Position numbers and translations under genes: made by a program. From Ichthyophthirius multifiliis (Eukaryota > Ciliophora > Oligohymenophorea > Hymenostomatida), in the NCBI RefSeq assembly GCF_000220395.1, contig NW_004086446.1:1-64000 (forward strand): 64,000 nt of DNA, in the 5' to 3' direction. A model generated the notes under the pieces. That model was not told the DNA's origin. It saw only the letters and a program-made list of their open reading frames with translations, and searched no databases. Below, piece after piece: positions 48,508-60,063 of this stretch (position 1 is the first letter of the stretch; every line of letters begins with the position of its first letter).

Positions 48508-50114
48508 TCAATCCACATCATTTAAATCCCATTTATTATTATATTATAATTCTTATTAATTAATATTTAATTAATTATTTTTTAAATTTTAATTATTCTA
48601 AGTCATATTATCCTCTTCATCATCGATATATTCTATATTATTTTAAAATTAATCTTCTGTATCATTTTCTTCTTCTTATTATAATTTTTTGATTCTTTAC
48701 TTTTCATCATATTTTTCTTTTAATTTAAGCAATTTTATACTAACGGCCATTAAGAATATAACACTTATAACCGAAACAACAATAATTTTGATTCTAATAT
48801 CAATTTAACTGATTTTTTAACACATTCCTTCAACTTCTTCAAAATTATTTGGACATTTACAAACTCCTTGAATTGAGTAAAATCCTAATTCACACTGAGT
48901 ACAATGATATTCGTTTTCACAATATTCACATCTATAACTACATGCTAAAATTTCATTAATTAAAAAATTAAATAAAATCAAATATACCTATACATAAAGG
49001 AGGAGCTATATGCGAAAATTTTATAAATTTTTAATCTTCACAAGTGTTGCAATATTAAATATTATAAGAATCTTCAGTTTTATTAACAAAATAAGTATAT
49101 TTATTATGTTAATATATTTTGTCAAATGTAAAAGAAAAATTAAATTTCTCATTTTTAACTAAATTGTTATTTTTATTAAATTAAATTAATTCATAACTCC
49201 CATCATAATTTTTAACTAATATTTCTCCTTAAATAAAGCTATCTGCCCATATTATTCCTTCAATTGTATTAACTAAATTAATAAGTTCTTATTTATATTA
49301 ATTTGTACTATTTAGTTTTAATACTTATTTAATTTAATTTTCATAAGGAATGATTAAAGTTATGTTATTAAATAATTAAAATACATAACCTTATTTATAT
49401 TCAATATTTTATGCTTAAAAACTTAATTCTATTTATTAATTAACTAAGTTTATTATAAAAAGCTAGTTTTCAACGAAATAATATATTTTTTCATTAACAA
49501 GAATTATATTTTTAATACCTTTTTCATATTGATCCTTTTGTTAATAAAATAAATTTATTGAGTTTTCGTTTTTATAAATTTTATAAATTTTCATAGATTT
49601 TCCATATAATGCTAAATAATAATTTTCAGCCAATTCTTTTTTATATAAGTAAAAATAATATAAATAATTTTTTAATTTTACAAAATTTAAAAGTTCCTTA
49701 AATTTGATTTATTTCAGTTTAAACTTTGAATACTATTTAATTATCTTCTTTCCCTTTTAAAATTACAATTTAAATTTCTCCATTCTTAAAAACTACAATA
49801 AGCTTGTTATATATTTCTTGTATTGCAACAATGTTTGATTAATTTTCGAAGGTCAATATTTAATTTCCTTCTGCATTATTAGAAAAAATAGAATACAATT
49901 ATAAATATTGAAATTGCTATATTTATAAGTCATTATTTTTTAAAACTTAATAGATATACTATTAATTTCCATATGTAAAAAGTTAGTTTTAACTTGTCAA
50001 ATTTTAAAAATTTATATTATTTTATTTAATCAGAAATTTATTGTTCTGACAATTATAAAATGAATATATTTTATAAATAAAGATAAAAATAAAAAAAGTG
50101 AATTTATATGACAT
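48508..50114 (-). CDS. Type I membrane protein with Cys-rich juxtamembrane module
   Basis: Three exons (introns 49636-49681 and 48945-48987), 505 residues, clean frame. It begins MSYKFTFFIFIFIYKIYS, a signal peptide. About 350 residues with repeating beta-strand-like segments follow (NIVAIQEIYNKLIVVFKNGE; LVNEKIYYFVENQLFI; EGIIWADSFIQGEILV), suggesting a beta-propeller-like ectodomain. Then a Cys-rich stretch (CNTCEDQ, CSYRCEYCENEYHCTQCELG, CKCP, MCQ) of the furin/TNFR-like kind. One membrane helix (KIIVVSVISVIFLMAVSI) leads to a charged, Asn/Gln-rich cytosolic tail ending LNDVD. It is likely a surface or secretory-pathway protein; ligand unknown. Confidence 0.75.
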
Positions 50115-50689
50115 TAACTTTTTTTTTAAGGATATATATATAATTTTTTAATAAAAAAATAAAATGACAATATTTAAAAATTTATTTAAAATATTTATTA
50201 GTTAAAAGCAAATAAAATTAATTTATATATAATATTCCTGTTACTTTAAAATAATAACAAATTAAAAAAAAAATTATTCTTTGTATTCATAAAAAATAAT
50301 TTATATAAAATAAAAAATTGAACTATTTGGTTAAAAGTTATAATTAAATAATATATATAAAAAAAAATTAATTAATTTATTTTTTCTTTCTTATAATATT
50401 TTAAAAAAATAATATTAATTTTTATTTTTATTTTCCATATTAAAAAAAGTTATAATAATCTATATAGTTTTATTAATAAAAATTAAAAAGAGATTATCTT
50501 AAATAAGAAAATTATAATTTTATAAGATTTCTATAATATATAAATTGAAAAACATTTAATTATTTAATAATAAAATAATTAAAAAAACTATTTATTATTT
50601 AAAAATTCAAAAACACTATATAAAAAAATTAATTATAATTTATAATAAAGCTTTAATATTATTAAAATAATAAAAGGTAAATATTAGAA
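50115..50689. other. Intergenic region between divergent genes
   Basis: About 575 bp of A/T-rich DNA that should contain the two promoters. Nothing specific seen. Confidence 0.5.
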
Positions 50690-52929
50690 ATGGAAATAAT
50701 TGGAGATAAAGAAATTGATGTATATAAAAATAAATAATTAAAACAAAAATAATAATAAAATCATTTATGTTATTTATATTCATAAATTTAATATAACTAT
50801 ATTTAATATTAAACAATTTAAAGTTAAAATAAGTAAAAAAAATTCTTGAAACTTCATGTTAATAACGTACAAATAAGTAAATAAATGACTTACAACAGAT
50901 TTTTTAAGATTTGATTTTTTTTAATTCTTATTTATAAACTCCTGACACATAAAATGTAGTAACATTATGCTGTAAATATATGGAATATAAATTCTTTGAT
51001 AAAGATTAAGTGATCTTTTCTTAAGGGGACTTTGGTGATAATTTTTATGTAATACTAAAGGGATAAGTCGGTATATTTAAAAGATATAAAAAAATGATAA
51101 GTGAAAATGATGAAGAAAAAAATTAATAAAAAAAAAACATCCCTCCTTAATTTCGAATATTAAAAATAATGATGAATTCTCTGAAGTTATAATGGAAGCC
51201 ATATTAGAAGATGGTAAAGGATTTGGAGAAATAGCTTTGTCTAATGATGAAAAAAGAAGCGCAACTGTAAAATGTTTAACTTAAACACATGTAGCTTTCT
51301 TAAGCAAATAAAAATTTTAGTTTATATTAAAAGAACATGAATTAATTAAGATCCAGGATGGAATAAATTTTTTAAAAAATATTTATATTTTCAAAGATTG
51401 GTAGGAAAAAAATTTAAGAAATATATATTTAAATTGTGAAACAATAAAAGTTTAGAAAAATGATGTGGTTTTTAATGAAAATGATAAATGTGATTTTTTT
51501 GTAATAATTAAATAAGGAAATTTCGGAGTAACAATATATATTTTGTTCGTTCAAAAATTAAAAAAATTTAAATTTTATTTAAATTAAATAATATATTTTT
51601 ATAAGTTATAATAATTATATTCTTTTTTTATTATTATTAAATAGTTATTCAAAAAAGTTGATAATACTGAAATTTAATAAGATTTAATATCAAGAGAAAA
51701 TATACAGGCTTATAATTCTTTAAATAAATATGCCTTACCAAAAAATACTTCAAAAACAATTAAAGTAATAAAAAAATAAGATTATAAATAAAAATAATAA
51801 GTTAAAAATACTAACTGAAGGACGATTTGTAGGGGAAGAATATTTACTTCACTTAAATAAAAGAAAGTTTAAATTAGTTTGCGAAAGTTTAGAGGCAGTA
51901 TATTTAAAGATAAGCAGAAGCGACTTTATGAGATAGTTAAATGATCAACCTTAATTTATAAAACAAACTATAAAATAACTAAAGCTAAAAGATTAAGACA
52001 ATTAAATGATGATAAATAAATAAATATAATAAATATAGTTATACAAATCTTTTTTAGTTTAAGATATAGTCTAAGTCTAATAAAAGGTGAATATATAAAA
52101 AAAGTTTAATATTTCATAAGATTTATAGAAATTTAATTAAAATAATATTTAATAAATATTCAAAAATGTGAACAAAATAAATAATCTTCAAAAGTTATCC
52201 GAAATTTAGAATTAATAAATACATTAGTAATTTATAAATGAGAAATTCTTAAATGCATCTCATAAATAACGAGAATAAATACTTAGATAGACTTAGTAAG
52301 AAATAGCTGAATTTGTAGATAAAGAAATTTAGTAGAAAGATACTTTATAATCATAAAGAAGCATTCAAAAAAATAATTATGAGAGAAAATCATAAAATCT
52401 CATTCTTTAATAAAAAAATAATTATGAAAGAGATTTCATTAAAAAAATAAATAAACACGAATAAAAAAATAATTATAATAACTTTTAATAAAGTTCTATT
52501 GAAAATATAAACGATAAAGAATAAAATAATAAAAAAACAAATAGTTTGGTTAATAACATTAAATCTTTAACATATATAGCGATGGAACAAAAACCTTAGC
52601 ACTACTAATCATTATTTTAATTAGTTGAAAGTTAAAATTCTTTAAAAAATGTTAAAAGTATAACTAATTATAAAAATTTTAATGAGCAGATTCAATATGT
52701 TAGACCTAATTAGTAATTATACGAATTTAATGTTAATAAAAAGCTCATTTATAAAGGTAAATTTAATCATGATAATTTTATAAGAAATTGGAAAAGATAA
52801 AATATAGATGCATAGTAAATTTCTTTATTAAAAAAAATTACCAAAATTACTTGTTACTAAAATTTATTAAATTCTAATAATAAATAATAATCTTCAAATT
52901 CTAATCAATAATAATTACCAAAAATATGA
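50690..52929 (+). CDS. Cyclic-nucleotide-binding domain protein
   Basis: Starts MEIIGDKEIDVYKNKQLK. Two or three CNBD-like units are visible: MEYKFFDKDQVIFSQGDFGD with FYVILKGQVGIFKRY, then GKGFGEIALSNDEKRSATVK (the phosphate-binding cassette pattern FGE.AL....RSATV), LTQTHVAFLSKQKF, and a later IKVQKNDVVFNENDKCDFFV plus ILTEGRFVGEEYLLHL. An intron at 51528-51644 interrupts the second part. Frame corrections of one base at A-runs are needed near 51130 and 51800. The C-terminal 250 residues are Q/N/K-rich, with a tandem motif around KNNYER. Such proteins in ciliates may be cGMP/cAMP-dependent regulators without a kinase domain. Ends at TGA 52927-52929. Confidence 0.75.
52370..52475 (+). repeat. 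Imperfect coding tandem repeat (KNNYER units)
   Basis: Inside the CNBD gene the motif AAAAAATAATTATGA recurs at about 52368, 52421 and 52463, encoding KNNYER, KNNYER and KNNYNN separated by 12-18 residues. It sits in the low-complexity Q/N/K tail. Confidence 0.6.
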
Positions 52930-55900
52930 AATATATTAATATTATTATTTTTATATTATAATTTTAATAGCATTTTTTTTAAAAAAAAATGAAATATTTT
53001 ATTATTATTTTTTTAAAAATATATTATATAATTATATAAAATGATATATATAATCATTTTTATTTAATAAAAAGTATAAAATTTTAATTATATAAATAAA
53101 AATTAGATTATTTTAATGATAATTCAGACCATATAAGTAGTTTTTAGATATTATTAGATAAAATAACCTAAAAAAATAATTAAAATGCTAAAAAATATTA
53201 AAGTTAAACATTAATATTTTTAATTATTTGCAAACATTTAATGAAAGTTAATTTTTTAAGTTTTATCAATAAACAAGAAGCTTAAATTTTTAATATTTAT
53301 ATGGCTAAACTATCTTTAATCAAAACTTTCTAAAAGTGATATATTGTCTTCTATTATTCTATTTTAAATATATTAACAAAGTTATTAAATAGAAGATGAA
53401 TTCGAGTTATAAAAATCATGTTTTTCTTAGATTTTATCCATTATTTTATAATATTTATTTAAAAACTTTTAATTAAAATCTTAGTATGTAAATTTTCTAA
53501 TTAACTAATAATTTCAAATTAAAAGTTCTTTTTTAAATTTAAAAATAAAAAGGTTTTTCAATTTATTTATTATAAATTATTAATTTATGAAATTTATATT
53601 TATAATAATAATAAAAGTAAAATTATATATAAATATTTTTCTAATAAATCATTATTTTTAATAAAAATAATTATGTATAAAATTATCAACTAATTTTATT
53701 TATTTGATATATTTTATTTAGATAAATTATATTATTAATGAAATTAAAAAAATCTAAAATCATTTTAATTTATAATAAAACTTAATAAGAATTTATTATT
53801 ATATAGCATTTCAAAATAATTCAATAGATATCAATTTTTCCTACATGTTTTTTTAAGTATATATTAATATTTTAAAGTTTGTTTGAAAATTTTCTTCAAA
53901 CAAATAATTTTAAACTATATGTTTTACTAAATTCTTTATAAAAATAAAAAATATTCTTAATAAAAACAATATTTTATTTAAAAATAAGTCTAAATTTAGA
54001 AATAATTGGGATGCAAAAATAATAATGGTATATTAATTGCGTCAATATGTTTATAAATTTATATCGTATTTAAATATAAATTATTATTAATAAAAAGTAA
54101 AAATTATATAAATATATATTAAAAATTTTGAATTAATCAAAAAATAGATAAAACACATAAACTTAGAATTAATAAATATATTTTTATAAATAAATACATT
54201 GTGTTTGTTTGATATAATATAATATTATCTTCTTTAAAATAATAAATATTTTTTTTTTAATTTTTAATTAAATTTCTTTAGAAAATTTAATAAATGATAA
54301 TAAAATTTGTTATTTAATTTATATTAGGATTATAAAATATTATAACTATACTCAAAGTTTATGCTTATTTGCATTTCGTAAAAAAATTAAAATATAAGTA
54401 TTTAATTTAGTTAATTTTTTTTAAAAAAATAAACTTGATAAATTCGTATTCATTTAAATATTAGAATTTTTAGAATAAAGATTTAGAATTTTCATTTGAA
54501 AATAATAATTATAATAATAAATAATTCAACTTGAATAATTATGATAAATTATTCAAAAAAATTATTTAATATTTTAGTTAGAAAAGAAATAATAGACGAT
54601 TCAATATCATTATTTACATAAATAGATTTTGAGTATATTATTAGTTTTTAAAATGAAATAATTAATCAATATTGACTTATTTAATCATTTTTTATATTAT
54701 TTTTTAAATTATAAATAATAAAATAGTTTATAAAATATTATATTGAATTAATAGTAGTTAATACTGTTATAATAATATTAATAAAGAAAATTAATTTTTT
54801 AAAAAAAATCATTATCAAACGAAAAACATATTAATATTTAAAATAAACAATTATATAAATTTTTGATATTTTAACCTAATATAAAATTTAAATTATTAAA
54901 CCTAAATAATTGATATTAATATATTTTTTTTTATTTTAGGTTATTTTATTATCTAAAAATTTGTTAATTAGCTGTATATATAAAAAATCTGATATAAATA
55001 TGTATTACTTGCTTATATTTTTTTTAATTATTTTTTAATCTAAATTAAAAATTAGGCATATACATATATTTTTTTTTCGCCTTCTTTTTTTTTTGATTGA
55101 ATTCTTTAAAATAATACAAAAAAACTTATCAAAAAGTAATATATGGAAAAAACTAACTTTTTCTAATTCTATTGAGTTTAAAATATATTGCAAGAATTTT
55201 TCTTAAAACAATATTAATTAATACCCATTTGATTTATTTTTTAATTTAAATTGAATTACTATTGAAAATCTTACCTTAATCGAATTCTGATGTTAAAAGT
55301 AATTATATTAATAATAGATATTTTTTTATTTTTATAAAATCAAGATAATAAATATAAAAATAAGAAAAAAATAAAAAATAATTTATAAAATATAAAATTA
55401 AATATATCTATTTTAAAAAAATAGTGTTTTAAAAGAGGCTTTTTTAATAATGATTAAATTAAAAGTTTACATATGTAAAAAAAATAAGTAAAATACTACA
55501 TAATGTCTAATATTATTGTAAAATTTAACTTGTTTAAGAATATAAAGATAATTAAAATAAGTAATAATAATAATAATAAGTTAAAAAATTTCAATGTAAA
55601 ATAAGCTGTTATTAAAAAAATATTCATAATTTAGCATTTTAAAAATATACAATACCAATTTTGTAAAATGTAAATAAATAATAAAATAAAATGTGCAAAC
55701 ACACAAAAAATATATATATTATATTTTTTATGCAAGGATAAAATTTATTATTTAAATTTAATTAATCATTTTTTACATAATTTTTTTAATTAATTATTTT
55801 TAATAATAATAATGATTAATTTTAATATAATATTTTAATACAAATTTAGATAAATTTTATACTTGAATTTTATAAAATTAAATATTAAATTAAGAATAAA

Positions 55901-57422
55901 TATATATATATATAAATTATTAATATTTAAAATAAAAATTTATTTTTATATAGAAAAAAGATGAAAAGATTATAAAAATATACTAATTTATTACTATATT
56001 ATAAAGTAAAATAATATTATTAAAATAATTTTTTTTTATATAAAATAAAAGTTACTAATTTTGTATTATAAAATAGAATTTTAAGTATTAATATAATTTA
56101 AAAAAACAAAAAATATATAGGATATAAAATATAATATATAATATATAATATATCTTATATTTTTTATTATTTAACTTAATATTATTAGCTCTTAATATAC
56201 TTACTTATATTTTTATCAAGTTTATTCTAAATAATTATTTGATATAAAATATATTATTGCCACTTAATTTATTAATTTTTTATAATATTTTTTATTTTTA
56301 CTATTCTAATAATGTAGTAAATATATTATTTAAAATTAGTCATAAATATATAAATAAAAATTTATATTAACAATTTTTATAATTCAGATATATTTATTTC
56401 TTATAATATATGTAAAAAAAATTATCATTAATATTATTTATACATTTTTTTACCTTATTAATGTAATTGAATATCTTAATATATATATATATTTGTATTC
56501 TAAAAATAAAATATACTAAATTAAAAAATAAAGAATTTAACTTTAAAATTTTATGTATAATAATTATATTTTTTATTTATTATATATTAAAATTGATTAA
56601 TATTAATATAAATATTTTTTATATATTTTTATAAAATTCTGATTAGATATATAAATTTATATCATTTAATTATAATATATTTTATATTAAATTAATATTA
56701 CAATAACTTTTAATTTATAAAATAAAAAATAATAATAAATTATATTATATTATTTTTATTTTTTACGAATTTAAACAAATATGCTAAATTTAACAAAATG
56801 TATATTATATATTATTTTTATAAAATTATGAATTATTAAAAATAATAATTAATTAACAAAATTTATTACATATATATTTAATATATATTTTATTTTTAAT
56901 TTTTATTAAAAATAAACAAAAAAATATATATATGTAATTTTATATATGTATATATATTTTATTTTTCTATTTTGTTAATTATAAATTATATAAAAAATTT
57001 TGGATAATAAATTTAAAAAAATAATGAAATAGTATAACTCTAAATCTCACAATTAATAAAGCTAAAGAAAAATCATAATAACAAAGAGTAAATAAGTTGA
57101 TTATTCTAATTTATATTAACTTATATGTCTAATATCTTTATCTTTATTCTAATTTTTATTTTAAATAAAATAATTTATTTTAATTGCTTTCCTATTTTAA
57201 GTTATTTTATTTATTGATTCTTAATATAGACCTATTAATTATATTCATTATATAAAAATATTTTCTTTGTGCTAAATATTTGTAAACATTTCCTAATTTC
57301 TATTAGGAAATAATATATTTGAATTGAATTTGTATGGAGAATTTAAAATAGTAAATTACACGTATATATTTTGCTTAGTTATATAGATTCTTTATGTCAG
57401 TTGTATTTATTATAAATAAATA
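52930..57422. other. 4.5-kb A/T desert
   Basis: The longest gene-free stretch in the window. It is nearly pure A/T with TA runs (for example about 56115-56155). A short region at about 53,100-53,550 has slightly more complex sequence but no frame with a clear start, consistent codon use or recognisable motif. No tRNA, rRNA or mobile element was recognised. Confidence 0.6.
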
Positions 57423-57464
57423 ATGAGTAAAAGAAAAATAAAATTTTTTAAAAGAGGAGAATAA

Positions 57465-57511
<47 letters not shown>

Positions 57512-58711
57512 TTAATAATTTTTAGAATAGTCATAATATTTAAGTTACAATAAATATTAACATATAAAATCAAAATAAAATAATAATAATAATAAAAATA
57601 ATAAATAAAAAGTTATTTAATAAAAAAATAATAAGAAGTTAAAATTTTAAAAAAATTAATAAATTACGAAATTATATTCTATTAAAGAACTTTAAGAAAA
57701 TGATTTTGATTAAGACTTTTCGAACAACTCTAAAGATCAATTGCAATATATTGAAACTCCTTAAAAAGATTAATAATAAAATTAAGATGAAAAATTTGAA
57801 GCTTTTGAGGAGTGTCATACTGAGTTTTTTGTGAATGATTCATAAGAAGGAATTAATAATTTACTATTTGAAAACACAATAATTAGAGAAGAAGAAAAAG
57901 AATTATAAATAAAGAATAATAGTTAATAGTTTAATTTATCCCTAAAGAATAATAATTTAACTAATATAAATAATGAAGAATTCGAAAACTCAACAAATGA
58001 TGAGAGTCATTTTACCTCTATAAATAGTAATTTTGCTTCATATAATTCTGGATTTTAATAAACTTGTAATAATCAAGTGAAATAATAAAAATGTAATAAT
58101 TAAAATAATAAAGAATAAAATTAAACAGGATAGAAACAATTTAATGAATCAAAATGTTATGAAGAATTTTAAATTTAAGAAAATGAAGGATTTAATAATA
58201 ATAATTGCTTATATTAGAAATAAGATAACTAATATACAAAAGAAAAATAACAAGAATAAGAGTAAGAGTAAAAGCAAGTGTAAGAGCGTGAGCAAGAAAT
58301 ATACAAAGAGTGTGAGCAAGAAATAGATAAAGAGCAAAAACAAGAAAAGGAAAAGAGAAAGAGAAAGAGAAAGAGAAAGGGTAAGATTAAATCTAAGAGT
58401 TAGTGTAAGAGTAAGAATAGGAAAAATTAAAAGAAACTAGATAATAATAACAATTATAATACTGCTTTAAATTATAATTCGAAAATTAATAAGTTAATAT
58501 ATATATTAACGACTTCTTTTAATTTGATTAAGCTTTTGAAGAATAATGTTTTTAAAATTTTATTTCAAATAAAGAATTCATTCTTAATTCTAAAATAAAT
58601 ATTATACATTCTCTTCTTAATAATAATTAAAATTCTGAATTTGATAATTTGTTTTAATTTTATTTATAAAATTATTGCAAATAATTTTATCAAATTTATT
58701 CTTAAAATTGA
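57423..58711 (+). CDS. Polyglutamine / EQ-rich protein
   Basis: Begins MSKRKIKFFKRGEQNNQ, followed directly by about 13 consecutive TAA codons, a polyglutamine tract only under the ciliate code. Then come Asn-rich runs, acidic segments (FEAFEECHTEFF, NNEEFENSTNDESHF) and an EQ-repeat (EKQQEQEQEQKQVQEREQE). A one-base deficit in the AGAAAG repeat near 58340-58370 is needed, after which the frame reads EKEKEKEKGQDQIQELVQEQ and ends in a helical region (YINDFFQFDQAFEEQCFQNF) and TGA at 58709-58711. In the uncorrected frame the same bases read as KRKRKRK. Function unknown; the sequence is largely disordered with a short possibly folded C-terminus. Confidence 0.6.
57467..57509 (+). repeat. (TAA)n microsatellite encoding polyGln
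   Basis: About 13-14 uninterrupted TAA triplets, in frame with the gene that starts at 57423. TAA is Gln in this code, so repeat expansion would lengthen a polyQ tract. Confidence 0.85.
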
Positions 58712-60063
58712 TATAGATATATATAAATAATAAACATTTCTGCAATTATATAAATATGGATTATATATATATATATAAATTTAATTATTATTAATTTAAT
58801 TTAAATAATTTTTTATTTATATTTTTTTAATTTATTTATTTTTGATATCTTTATTTATTTTATATTATTTTCCTCTCAAAATTAAAATAGATAAAATAAA
58901 ATTTAATTTTTAAATACATTTAAATTTCATTTTCAAAAACATTTAAATTTCATTTAAGGTTTATTAAATAATATTTTTTTTTTTTTTTCTCATTTATAAT
59001 TTTTTTAAGCAATCATTTGTATGCTTTTTAAATTATTTTTTATAAATTTTACATTTAAATATAATTAATTTGCCAATATATATCTATTTATTTATCTATT
59101 TTTATTTTATAAAATGAATATATACTTTTTTAAAAATTTAAACTTAAAATATAATTTTTTTAATAAAAAATGCATTAGTTTATTTATCATAAAAAAAAAA
59201 GTTGAATATGTAATATATTTCAATATAATTTTTTTTATTATAAAATGAAATGATTAAATATATATATATATATAGCCATTATAATTATTTTTTAAAATTA
59301 ATTAAAATAATAAATATTTTTCTTTATTTTAATAATTATATTTTTTTATAAAGTACTTTTATTTTATAATATTATTTTATTTTATTATATATATTTTTAT
59401 TATATCTAAAATATTAATTTTTTAAATATATTAAATAAAATATATATTTTATTTAATATTTATGTAATCTAGAAATGAATTATTTTTTTAAAAAAAAAAA
59501 TTGATAAAAAATTATTTTGTTATAATTTATTTATCTAATATAAAAAAAAATATATTGATATTATATATATTAAAAAAATAATATTTTGTTTTTGATTAAA
59601 GGAATATAGAATTATTTTTAATGCAAATATTTTTCATATATAAAATAATTTTATTTTTTTATATAAAATAAGAATAATGTTAAAACTAATATTTTAAAAT
59701 GCACTTCAAATATTTACCTTTGTTTATTTTAAATAATAAAATTAATTAAATAAACTAATCTAATCTAATCTGATTACTTTTTTTGTAATTTTTGTTTATT
59801 TTATTATCAAAAATTAATTTCTGAAATCATTAAATACTAAAATAATTAATACTGAGAATGTAAAAAAATAAAAATAAATTTAAATGGAATTATTTATTTA
59901 TTTTATTAAATAGCTTTTTAAATTAATAATATTAATATTTTTAACTTCTATTAGCCAAATAATATATTTGTATCTTTTAATAACATTCAAATTTGTAATG
60001 TAATAAAATATATATTTTTAATTTATATTAAAAAATAATAAAAAAGAATTGATATAATTAATC
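58712..60063. other. Intergenic region
   Basis: About 1.35 kb of A/T-rich sequence with poly-T and TA runs. No gene recognised. Confidence 0.6.

Noticed and set aside
58144-58326. Lys/Ser-rich ORF
   Set aside because: It is a shifted frame of the EQ-rich gene; the EQ frame continues on both sides.
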